64,000 nucleotides of DNA from positions 17,190 through 81,189 of the forward strand of contig JAFUKO010000045.1 in the NCBI GenBank assembly GCA_017473555.1, given 5' to 3'. Origin of the DNA: Ruminococcus sp. GTDB taxonomy: Bacteria > Bacillota > Clostridia > Oscillospirales > Acutalibacteraceae. Below the pieces are notes generated by a model. That model made no database searches, had not been told where the DNA came from, and saw only the letters and a program-made list of their open reading frames with translations. Below are positions 52,165 through 59,647 of this stretch, in pieces (the first letter of the stretch is position 1; the number at the start of each line of letters is the position of its first letter). The position numbers were made by a program, and so were the translations under genes.

Positions 52165-52425
52165 ATGAAAGATAACGTCGAAGAACGTGCCGTACAGCTC
52201 GGAGAATACATAGCAAAAAACAACGCAACCGTACGACTCACAGCAAAGAAATACAACGTCAGCAAAAGCACCGTGCACAAGGACGTAAGCGAAAGGCTCA
52301 AGACGATAAATATGTCACTGTATAAGCAGGTGCGACAGGTGCTTGACAAAAACAAACAGGAGCGTCACATCAGAGGTGGCAAAGCAACAAAGGAAAAATA
52401 CAGAAAAATCGCACAAAGTGAATAA
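52165..52425 (+). CDS. spoIIID: Sporulation transcription factor SpoIIID
   Basis: This 86-residue DNA-binding protein acts in the mother cell during sporulation. The helix-turn-helix is ATVRLTAKKYNVSKSTVHKDVSERL (~25-50), followed by the basic second helix region VLDKNKQERHIRGGKATKEKYRK that SpoIIID uses for extra DNA contacts. GGAGG lies 7 bases before the ATG. The length and the GGKATKEKY motif are diagnostic. It shows the organism carries sporulation genes. A hairpin terminator follows. Confidence 0.95.
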   Translation: MKDNVEERAVQLGEYIAKNNATVRLTAKKYNVSKSTVHKDVSERLKTINMSLYKQVRQVLDKNKQERHIRGGKATKEKYRKIAQSE

Positions 52426-52440
52426 TCAAAAAACTCTCAG

Positions 52441-52476
52441 GCAGGCGAAAGGTACACACTTTTCGTCTGCTTTTTT
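52441..52476 (+). terminator. Terminator after spoIIID
   Basis: GCAGGCGAAA (52441-52450) pairs with TTTCGTCTGC (52461-52470, one G-U) and is followed by TTTTTT. Confidence 0.8.
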
Positions 52477-52514
52477 CAGTTACAAAGCACCTGATTTAAA
52501 AACTCAACTACCTC

Positions 52515-52543
52515 TTTACTTTACGGATAAAAAGTAGTATAAT
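52515..52543 (+). promoter_or_regulatory. Promoter for the aminotransferase gene
   Basis: TTTACT (52515-52520), a 17-base spacer and a perfect TATAAT (52538-52543). The start lies near 52550, ~40 bases before the ATG. Confidence 0.65.
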
Positions 52544-52590
52544 CACCGTGGTATGTAATGTAATTTGTGTTCACACAAGGAGATATTGCT

Positions 52591-53799
52591 ATGATGAACA
52601 TTCCGTTTTCACCGCCTGACATTACTCAGGCTGAGATTGATCAGGTAGTAGAAGTATTAAAAACAGGATGGATAACAACAGGACCTAAAACAAAGCTTTT
52701 TGAGCAGAAAATTGCTAAAATGTGCAATACTCAGAAAGCAGTATGTCTTTCTTCTCAGACCGCCTGTGCCGAAATGACACTTCGTATCTTAGGCATCGGT
52801 CCGGGAGATGAGGTCATTGTGCCATCCTACACATATACAGCATCCGCTTCCGTAATCTGTCACGTGGGAGCTACTCCTGTGCTCGTTGATTGTGCAAAGG
52901 ACAGCTACGAGATGGACTACGACAAGATGGAAGAAGCTATCACTGAAAGGACAAAAGCTATCATCGCAGTTGACTTAGCAGGTATCGTGTGCGATTATGA
53001 CAGGATTTTTGCAGCTGTAGAGAGAAATCGTTCGCTTTTCAAACCGTCAGACAATCCTATCCAGTACGCTATCGGCAGAGTTATCGTAATGAGTGACGCA
53101 GCCCACGCTTTTGGTGCTCAGTGGCACGGCAAAATGTGCGGCGAAATCGCTGACTTTACAAACTTCAGCTTCCACGCTGTTAAGAATATGACAACAGCTG
53201 AGGGCGGTGCCGCTACATGGAAAGAGATTCCGGGCATTGACTCAAACGAAATATACAAGAAATTTATGCTTATGACTCTACACGGTCAGACAAAAGACGC
53301 CTTTGCTAAAAACAAGGGAACATCGTGGGAGTACGACGTTGTTGATACCCAGTACAAGTGCAATATGCCTGATATTTTATCGGCATTGGGTCTGGCTCAG
53401 CTTGACCGCTATGACGATATGCTCACACGTCGTCACGAGCTCATAGAACGTTATAACAACGCATTTAAGGGACTTCCTATTGAGGTGTTGAACCACTGTG
53501 ACCACACCCACCGCTCCAGCGGACACCTTTACTTTGTCCGTTTTATCGGCAAGGATGCTAAGTACAGAAACACTTTTTACGACAAAATGAAGGCAAAGGG
53601 TATTATGTGCAACGTGCACTTCAAGCCTCTGCCTATGCTCACTGCGTACAAACTCAAGGGCTTTGACATCAAAGATTTCCCTAACTCATATGACCAGCAT
53701 AAAAACCAGCTCACCCTACCGATGAACACCGTAATCACCGACGAAGAGGCAGATTACGTAATCAAGTGTTTTATCGAAATTTTAAAGGAAATGGGCTAA
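52591..53799 (+). CDS. DegT/DnrJ/EryC1/StrS aminotransferase (PglE/ArnB-like)
   Basis: A 402-residue PLP-dependent sugar aminotransferase, started at ATG 52591 because AAGGAGATATTGCT lies directly before it. It has MNIPFSPPDITQAEIDQVVEVL, TTGPKTKLFEQKIA, CLSSQTACAEMTL, VPSYTYTASASVICHVGA, MSDAAHAFGAQWHG and FHAVKNMTTAEGGAA with the PLP Lys. It probably aminates the C4 of a 4-keto-6-deoxy sugar such as the PglF-type product made by the gene at 50089. It is a monocistronic unit with its own promoter and terminator, on the other side of spoIIID from the glycan genes. Confidence 0.9.
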   Translation: MMNIPFSPPDITQAEIDQVVEVLKTGWITTGPKTKLFEQKIAKMCNTQKAVCLSSQTACAEMTLRILGIGPGDEVIVPSYTYTASASVICHVGATPVLVDCAKDSYEMDYDKMEEAITERTKAIIAVDLAGIVCDYDRIFAAVERNRSLFKPSDNPIQYAIGRVIVMSDAAHAFGAQWHGKMCGEIADFTNFSFHAVKNMTTAEGGAATWKEIPGIDSNEIYKKFMLMTLHGQTKDAFAKNKGTSWEYDVVDTQYKCNMPDILSALGLAQLDRYDDMLTRRHELIERYNNAFKGLPIEVLNHCDHTHRSSGHLYFVRFIGKDAKYRNTFYDKMKAKGIMCNVHFKPLPMLTAYKLKGFDIKDFPNSYDQHKNQLTLPMNTVITDEEADYVIKCFIEILKEMG

Positions 53800-53831
53800 A
53801 CGGCTCATAGCAGCCTTAAACTGTGTCGCAA

Positions 53832-53863
53832 AAAGGCTGTCCATCTCGGACAGCCTTTAATTT
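53832..53863 (+). terminator. Terminator after the aminotransferase gene
   Basis: AAAGGCTGTCC pairs with GGACAGCCTTT (53832-53842, 53848-53858) around a short loop, followed by AATTTT. Confidence 0.8.
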
Positions 53864-53971
53864 TCAGAATTCCTACACTCTTTGTTTTTAGTTTATTCAT
53901 TTTTGTGGAAAAATTTATACTATAATTATTGTGAACAATATTGAACCTATATATGACAACGGAGGGTTATT

Positions 53972-54661
53972 ATGAACAACGGAAAAATTCTTATTGTAGA
54001 TGACGATACTAATATATGCGAACTGTTACGCCTGTACATAGAAAAGGAAGGTTTCTCGACAGCTATTGCTAACGACGGAGTACAGGCTCTTGAGGTTTTC
54101 AACAAAGAACAGCCTAACCTTGTACTTTTAGATATTATGATGCCAAAGCTTGACGGTTGGCAGGTATGCAGAGAAATCCGCAAAACCTCTGACTGCCCTA
54201 TCATTATGATTACAGCAAAGGGTGAGGTTTTCGACAAAATCTTAGGTCTTGAGCTTGGTGCTGACGACTACGTCGTAAAACCATTTGAGGCAAAAGAAGT
54301 TGTAGCAAGAGTAAGAGCGGTATTAAGACGAACAGGTGTTTCAGAAGAAGAACCTGTCAAAGAGGTCAACTGGGATAAGCTCTCAATCAACCTCACTAAC
54401 TACGAGCTCAGAGTAAACGGCGAGCAGATTGACACTCCGCCTAAGGAGCTCGAGCTTTTATATCATCTCGCCAGCAATCCTAACAAGGTATTCACCCGTG
54501 ACCAGCTACTGGACCAGGTGTGGGGCTTTGAATACTACGGTGACAGCCGTACAATCGATGTACACGTAAAACGAATCAGAGAAAAAATAGACGGTGTTTC
54601 CGACAAATGGGAACTGAGAACTGTCTGGAGAGTAGGCTATAAATTTGAAGTCAAGGGTTAA
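53972..54661 (+). CDS. OmpR/PhoB-family response regulator
   Basis: This 229-residue two-component regulator has a receiver domain with ILIVDDDTNICELL (acidic pocket), LVLLDIMMPKLDGW (phospho-Asp ~54), MITAKGE and DDYVVKPFEAKEVVARV (Lys ~104). A winged-helix DNA-binding domain follows (~130-229; TPPKELELLYHLASNPNKVFTRDQLLDQVWG, GDSRTIDVHVKRIREKI, TVWRVGYKFE). Its end overlaps the histidine kinase start. A TATAAT at 53921-53926 may be its -10 box, but no good -35 is seen. The adjoining HtrA gene suggests an envelope-stress (CssRS-like) role. Confidence 0.95.
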   Translation: MNNGKILIVDDDTNICELLRLYIEKEGFSTAIANDGVQALEVFNKEQPNLVLLDIMMPKLDGWQVCREIRKTSDCPIIMITAKGEVFDKILGLELGADDYVVKPFEAKEVVARVRAVLRRTGVSEEEPVKEVNWDKLSINLTNYELRVNGEQIDTPPKELELLYHLASNPNKVFTRDQLLDQVWGFEYYGDSRTIDVHVKRIREKIDGVSDKWELRTVWRVGYKFEVKG

Positions 54662-56189
54662 GAAACCGACGAGCTTTTTTCGTCGCTCAATCTTAATTAA
54701 ATATCTTACCGTCAGTCTGTCGATGATTCTCCTTTGTATGATAGCTATGGGTATTACTATGCTCTTTTTCGTAGCGGATTACTGGGAAAAGGATAAACAG
54801 GACAGTCTGATAGAAAACGCTAATCAGGTTGCGTCAGTAATAACCGCCGCGTCGAATTTCGACAGCGTTAACAACGCTATCATTATCGAAGACCCCGATT
54901 TCTTCAACATCACCATTTCGACTATGGCACAAAGTCTGGATGCCAATATTTTTATAGTCAATACTAAAGGTGAGTTTTTGTTCTGCTCAGAGCACGGACT
55001 ATCACACCACGTCGGGTCTACGATACCATCCGAAATTCTTGCAAAAACCGCTTTCGATACCTTCTTTGAGTGTGGCACACTCGACGGCTTTTATGAAAAC
55101 ACATATTACACCGCCGGTGTTCCAATCAGAGTGGTAGACAAGGGCGAGCAGGAAATCGCAGCTTTCTGTTATGTTTCGACTAAATCAGCCTTTGTATCAG
55201 GATTGACAATGGCTACGATGAGAACTTTCGTTACTGCTGCGATTATTACCGTGTTGCTTTCACTGGTATTCATATATATATTAAGCTATAATTTATCAAG
55301 ACCACTTCGACAAATGTCAAATGCAGCAAAGAAATTTGCTGTCGGAGATTTCTCCGCACGAGTCAACGTTTCAAGCGAGGACGAAGTCGGTGAGCTTGCG
55401 CTTGCGTTCAACCAGATGGCTGATTCGCTCACAGCAAGTGAGGGTATGCGACGCAGCTTTATCGCTAACGTCTCCCACGAGCTCAAAACTCCTATGACAA
55501 CAATCGCAGGCTTTGTTGACGGTATGCTCGACGGGACTATCCCTCCTGAGCGCCACCGCCATTATATGAATATCGTATCACTTGAAGTAAAGCGTCTGTC
55601 ACGACTTGTACAGTCCATGCTCTCGCTTTCACGTATTGACAACGGCGAGCTCAAGCTCAATTGTCAGGAATTCGAGCTGTTCTCGGTTCTTATCAACGTG
55701 CTTGCAGGCTTTGAGCAAAAAATCAGTGAAAAGAACATAGACATCAGAGGTCTTGAGGACTTTGTTTCTCTTAAAGTCAACGCTGACCCTGATTTAATGC
55801 ATCAGGTTATATATAACCTTATAGAAAACGCCGTAAAATTCACTAACGAAAACGGCTACATCTCTTTCTCGGCAATAGAAACCAAGTACGATATCTCTGT
55901 CGCTATCGAAAACAGCGGAGCAGGTATCCCACCTGAAGATATCAGGTATATATTTGACCGTTTCTATAAAACCGACAAGTCCAGAAGTGTCGACAAAAAA
56001 GGTATGGGACTCGGACTTTTTATCACAAAATCCATTATGCGACTTCACGGTGGCTATATATACGTTGAGTCTGAACCTGACAAATACTGTCGTTTCACAT
56101 TCAAGCTTCCGCTTATTGCAAAGCAGTACGAAAAGCCGTCAAACAACAAATATATAGACACCACAGCAAACACTAAAACGGAGGAATAA
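54645..56189 (+). CDS. Membrane sensor histidine kinase
   Basis: 514 residues from a TTG at 54645 that overlaps the regulator gene by 17 bases; another start within the first 15 codons is possible. The first membrane helix (~15-42) and second (~188-210) enclose a ~145-residue extracytoplasmic sensor domain. HAMP (~212-265), HisKA with the phospho-His in NVSHELKTPMTTIAGFVDGML (~285), and HATPase_c (NLIENAVKFTNENGY; GMGLGLFITKSI) follow. It works with the upstream regulator. The htrA-like gene two bases downstream is probably both operon member and target. Confidence 0.93.
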   Translation: MKSRVKKPTSFFRRSILIKYLTVSLSMILLCMIAMGITMLFFVADYWEKDKQDSLIENANQVASVITAASNFDSVNNAIIIEDPDFFNITISTMAQSLDANIFIVNTKGEFLFCSEHGLSHHVGSTIPSEILAKTAFDTFFECGTLDGFYENTYYTAGVPIRVVDKGEQEIAAFCYVSTKSAFVSGLTMATMRTFVTAAIITVLLSLVFIYILSYNLSRPLRQMSNAAKKFAVGDFSARVNVSSEDEVGELALAFNQMADSLTASEGMRRSFIANVSHELKTPMTTIAGFVDGMLDGTIPPERHRHYMNIVSLEVKRLSRLVQSMLSLSRIDNGELKLNCQEFELFSVLINVLAGFEQKISEKNIDIRGLEDFVSLKVNADPDLMHQVIYNLIENAVKFTNENGYISFSAIETKYDISVAIENSGAGIPPEDIRYIFDRFYKTDKSRSVDKKGMGLGLFITKSIMRLHGGYIYVESEPDKYCRFTFKLPLIAKQYEKPSNNKYIDTTANTKTEE

Positions 56190-56190
56190 T

Positions 56191-58047
56191 ATGGACGAAT
56201 TTAATCGTGAATTTGACCCCACAAATGAATATATGTCATTAGACGACGAGAGCAGCAACACTGATGTTACTTTAAACAATACTGATGATGTAGATACAGC
56301 ACAGGACTTGCAAGAGCCTGTACAGGTAGAAACTGTTGAGGACGACGTATTTGAAGCTTTTGAAAAAGCTACCAATACCCCTTCCCCATACGAAAATCCT
56401 ATCCCTCAGCCTACACCACAGCCATATGCTGAGCCTGTTTCCTATCCTGCACAGCAGAATGTACAGCACTATGCACCACCTACTGTACCATATAGCCAGC
56501 CGATAAATACTCAGGTTAATCAACCACAGTATACTCCACCTCAGTATATGCCGCCTCAGTACACCCAGCCTGTAAGACAGTACCAGCCACCGATGTACAA
56601 TGGTCAGTACAATGCACCGAATCCACCGGTAGGTCAGTATAACGGTGCTCCTACACAGCCTAATCCTGTACCATCACAGTACAATCCTTATCAGCAACAG
56701 CAAGGTGCTAACATACCTGCTCAGAATTTAAACCCATACGGCGCCCCTGCTGTAGCTAAAAAAGAGAAAACACCGAAGAAAACTAAAGTCTTAATCGGTG
56801 TGCTTATCGCATTACTTGTTGTTTTTGCAGTAGGATTTTTAATAAGCTGTATCTCAATTATTGCTAACAACACTCCTGAAGACCCGTTTAAATCCGACAA
56901 TCCGCTTGCTCAGTATGGTACAGAGCCTGAAGAATACAGCTTTGACGAATTTTTCGGCGAAGATTTTAACGGTGATTTCGGCGATTTTGGTGGCGGATTC
57001 AACATCACTCCTCAGTATGAGGGTGACTATTTTGACGAAAAAATCACTCTCAAGGCTGACGAAGGTCAGACCCAGCAGGGTGAAAACGATAAAAACACCT
57101 ACGCTCCGAATAAGGACGCTAAAGGCATAGAAATCAAAGGACTTCCAAAAGACAAGGATAACAGCAAGTACACAGCAAAATCAGCATACAACGCTGTAAC
57201 CGACTCTGTTGTTTCTATCCTATGCTATGAGGACAAAATCACCGACAACGCAGAGGACATTGTCGGCGAAGGCACAGGTACTATTATTTCAAGCGACGGC
57301 TATATTGTAACAAACAGCCACGTTATCGGCGATACAAAGGCATATACAATCAACGTTGTATTAAACAACGCCAAAGAGTACAAAGCAAAGGTTGTCGGCT
57401 TTGACACGAGAACCGACCTTGCAGTTTTAAAAATCGAAGCAAAAGACCTCTCATATGCCAAGTTTTCTGATTCTTCACTTGTAGAAGTCGGTCAGGACAT
57501 CGTTGCAATCGGCAACCCTGGTGGTCAGAGCTTCCAGAACTCTTTGACAAAAGGCATCATTTCAGCCGTTGACAGAGAGCTCACATTAAACTCTAACGTA
57601 AGCTACATCCAGCTTGACGCTGCAATCAACCCTGGTAACTCAGGCGGTCCTCTGTGCAACCTCTACGGTCAGGTAATTGGTATCAACACAGCAAAAATTG
57701 CCTCTGAAGAATACGAGGGTATGGGTTTTGCGATACCTGCAAACACAGTAGCAGAAATTGCTAACGACCTTATCCACTACGGTTATGTCAAAGACAGAGT
57801 AATGCTTGGTTTAGTCGGTATGCAGGTAGACGAAGAAATGGTTTACAGCTACGATGTACCACACGGTATCCTCATCACAACTATTTCAGAGGGCGGACCT
57901 CTTGACAACACAGACATCACTGAGTACGATATTTTAACCGCAATCAACGATGTTGAGGTTAAGACTTTCCAGGACGTTTACAAAGAGCTCTCTAAATACA
58001 AGCCGGGTGACAAGGTGACTTTAACCCTATACAGACTTGAATCTTAA
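56191..58047 (+). CDS. HtrA/DegP-like trypsin-family serine protease with P/Q/Y-rich cytoplasmic region
   Basis: A 618-residue membrane-anchored protease. Residues ~1-60 are acidic. About 65-190 is a low-complexity Pro/Gln/Tyr/Asn-rich stretch with QYxPP-type repeats. A membrane helix follows (~197-225), then an acidic Phe/Gly stretch (FGEDFNGDFGDFGGGF). The protease domain (~335-510) shows the triad: His in NSHVIGD, Asp in RTDLAVLKIE, and Ser in NPGNSGGPLCN. A PDZ domain (~520-618; GILITTISEGGPLDN) ends the protein. HtrA proteases degrade or refold damaged envelope proteins. The long P/Q/Y region is the odd part. Confidence 0.93.
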   Translation: MDEFNREFDPTNEYMSLDDESSNTDVTLNNTDDVDTAQDLQEPVQVETVEDDVFEAFEKATNTPSPYENPIPQPTPQPYAEPVSYPAQQNVQHYAPPTVPYSQPINTQVNQPQYTPPQYMPPQYTQPVRQYQPPMYNGQYNAPNPPVGQYNGAPTQPNPVPSQYNPYQQQQGANIPAQNLNPYGAPAVAKKEKTPKKTKVLIGVLIALLVVFAVGFLISCISIIANNTPEDPFKSDNPLAQYGTEPEEYSFDEFFGEDFNGDFGDFGGGFNITPQYEGDYFDEKITLKADEGQTQQGENDKNTYAPNKDAKGIEIKGLPKDKDNSKYTAKSAYNAVTDSVVSILCYEDKITDNAEDIVGEGTGTIISSDGYIVTNSHVIGDTKAYTINVVLNNAKEYKAKVVGFDTRTDLAVLKIEAKDLSYAKFSDSSLVEVGQDIVAIGNPGGQSFQNSLTKGIISAVDRELTLNSNVSYIQLDAAINPGNSGGPLCNLYGQVIGINTAKIASEEYEGMGFAIPANTVAEIANDLIHYGYVKDRVMLGLVGMQVDEEMVYSYDVPHGILITTISEGGPLDNTDITEYDILTAINDVEVKTFQDVYKELSKYKPGDKVTLTLYRLES

Positions 58048-58059
58048 TTTCATATCAAA

Positions 58060-58093
58060 AAGGAACTGCTGTGACAAGCAGTTCTTTTTTATT
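58060..58093 (+). terminator. Terminator after htrA-like gene
   Basis: GAACTGCT and AGCAGTTC form a stem around GTGACA, followed by TTTTTT (58084-58090). Confidence 0.8.
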
Positions 58094-58144
58094 TTCACAA
58101 CATAAGTTGCACTTCTATTGCCTATATATAAAAACATCTACAAA

Positions 58145-58174
58145 CAAAAAAAGGTTGCCCGATATCGGACAACC
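58145..58174 (-). terminator. Second (distal) terminator for the 5S rRNA gene
   Basis: On the minus strand GGTTGTCCGATATCGGGCAACC folds into a near-perfect hairpin and runs into seven Ts. It lies ~60 bases beyond the first 5S terminator and makes a tandem stop. Confidence 0.75.
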
Positions 58175-58223
58175 CTGTTCAATATGAATATTATGTGCAA
58201 TACTGATACTGCATAAATTTTTG

Positions 58224-58252
58224 CAAAAAAAAACGACCACCCTATTGGGTGG
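58224..58252 (-). terminator. First terminator of the 5S rRNA gene
   Basis: On the minus strand CCACCC-AATA-GGGTGG (58252-58237) is followed by TCG and a run of nine Ts. Confidence 0.85.
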
Positions 58253-58265
58253 AAGCTCTCTTTTG

Positions 58266-58382
<117 letters not shown>

Positions 58383-58392
58383 TATTATTTTG

Positions 58393-58410
58393 TGTCGCTC
58401 TCTCAAGCGA
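58393..58410 (-). promoter_or_regulatory. Hairpin in the 5S precursor leader
   Basis: GTCGCT and AGCGAC pair across a 6-base loop just downstream of the promoter and ~10 bases before mature 5S. It is probably a processing signal. Confidence 0.5.
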
Positions 58411-58417
58411 CTTCGTT

Positions 58418-58446
58418 ATTATAGCACCTTGTTTTCAAAAAATCAA
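58418..58446 (-). promoter_or_regulatory. Promoter of the 5S rRNA gene
   Basis: On the minus strand TTGATT (58446-58441), a 17-base spacer ending TGC, and TATAAT (58423-58418): near-consensus with an extended -10. The next ~45 bases upstream form an A/T-tract UP element. Confidence 0.85.
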
Positions 58447-58492
58447 GTCTTTTTTTATATTTTTTTAAAATTTTTTTATTTTTTTAAAAAAG
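58447..58492 (-). promoter_or_regulatory. A-tract UP element upstream of the 5S promoter
   Basis: About 45 bases of phased A/T runs (only two G/C positions) directly upstream of the -35 box, as in rRNA promoters that bind the RNA polymerase alpha C-terminal domain. Confidence 0.6.
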
Positions 58493-58513
58493 CGTAAACT
58501 TTTGCACTTTTAT

Positions 58514-58542
58514 TTGACTATACGCTACAAATTTTGTAGAAT
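58514..58542 (+). promoter_or_regulatory. Promoter for the lipoprotein gene
   Basis: TTGACT (58514-58519), a 17-base spacer and TAGAAT (58537-58542). It is divergent from the 5S promoter, 68 bases between -35 boxes, so both may share the A-tract. Confidence 0.75.
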
Positions 58543-58573
58543 AATAACACATAATACTTTGGAGGTTATAGAA

Positions 58574-59584
58574 ATGTATAAAAGAATTATTTCTATTTTG
58601 CTTTGCCTGCTGATGGTATTCGGTATGGCACTCTGCCTTTGCTCATGTAAAGACGATAACAGCGACGAGTATCCTGTAACTGTCGCAAATGTTACTATAC
58701 AAAGCGAGCCTGAAAACATCACAGTGCTTTCTGACTGTCTTGCTGACATTATCTCATATATGGGTTACGATGTCAAAATGGTCGGCAGAAGCGCTGAAGT
58801 TGACCAGGAGTTTTTGTCTGTTGTACCTACTGTCGGCACAGCAGCAAGTCCTGACGTTGACGCTATCATCAATAACGAAACAGACCTCGTTATCACAGAA
58901 ACCGCTTTACCTGACAACGTAACAACTGCACTTTCAGACGCCTCGATTCCTGTGCTCACATTATCAAGAGCTAAGTCATTTGACGAATTAGAAGCTCTTT
59001 ACGTAAATCTCGGTACAGCTTTAGGCGGTAATGTTACAGGCAGAAAGCAGGGACAGGATTCATACACAAGCCTTACTAAAACTCTTGGCGATTTCAAAAA
59101 CGCTATTCCTAAAGATACCGTAAAAACAGCGTGCTATCTTTATTTAAACGAAAACAACGAGCTGTGCACTTTAACAAAAGGCTCAATTGAGTACGAGCTG
59201 TTCTCATACAACGGAGCTATCAACGTTTTCTCATCTCAGGAAACACCTTTGGTTGACCTTAGTGTTTTAAAAATCAGCACACCATCATTCATCTTCTACA
59301 ATGACCAGGCAGTTCTTGATTATCTCAAGAATGACACAGAGCTTTCTACAATGGGTGCTTTAAACAACGACAAAACATACCAGGTTAAGCTTGTTGACTT
59401 CGGTCGTCAGGGCACAACATATGAAGAGATAGCTTATCGTATGCTCGAGTTTATGTTCATCACAAGTGCGGCTACTCCTGATGAGGCTACACCGGATGAA
59501 GTAACATCCGCTACTGAAAGCGAAACACAGACAGCTTCAGAAGAAGAAACAGTTGTCGGCTTTATCTCAGATGTCGAAGAATAA
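58574..59584 (+). CDS. Periplasmic-binding-protein-like lipoprotein (BtuF/FhuD fold)
   Basis: 336 residues from ATG 58574 with GGAGG eight bases before. A lipoprotein signal peptide (MYKRIISILLCLLMVFGM) ends in the lipobox LCSC (Cys ~24). The mature part has the two-lobe pattern of ABC-transporter binding proteins for metals, haem or cobalamin: VLSDCLADIISYMGYDVKMVGRS, GTAASPDVDAIINNETDLVIT, FDELEALYVNLGTALGG. A Thr/Glu/Ala-rich tail follows (~315-336). No permease or ATPase genes are nearby, so the ligand is open. A structural role like the orphan binding proteins of Clostridia is possible. Confidence 0.75.
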   Translation: MYKRIISILLCLLMVFGMALCLCSCKDDNSDEYPVTVANVTIQSEPENITVLSDCLADIISYMGYDVKMVGRSAEVDQEFLSVVPTVGTAASPDVDAIINNETDLVITETALPDNVTTALSDASIPVLTLSRAKSFDELEALYVNLGTALGGNVTGRKQGQDSYTSLTKTLGDFKNAIPKDTVKTACYLYLNENNELCTLTKGSIEYELFSYNGAINVFSSQETPLVDLSVLKISTPSFIFYNDQAVLDYLKNDTELSTMGALNNDKTYQVKLVDFGRQGTTYEEIAYRMLEFMFITSAATPDEATPDEVTSATESETQTASEEETVVGFISDVEE

Positions 59585-59608
59585 CACAGATTAAATAACT
59601 CACATAAA

Positions 59609-59645
59609 AAACGTTCCCTGCTGAAATTCAGCAGGGAATTTTTAC
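59609..59645. terminator. Bidirectional terminator between lipoprotein and L,D-transpeptidase genes
   Basis: TTCCCTGCTGAA and TTCAGCAGGGAA form a 12-bp stem (59614-59638), with T-runs on both strands. Confidence 0.85.
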
Positions 59646-59647
59646 TT

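Noticed and set aside
52343-52537. 64-residue plus-strand frame overlapping the end of spoIIID
   Set aside because: It runs through the spoIIID terminator and the next promoter, and has no RBS.
56500-56720. QYxPP repeats considered as a DNA tandem repeat or recombination array
   Set aside because: Codons vary between units and spacing is irregular. It is amino-acid low complexity, not a DNA-level repeat.
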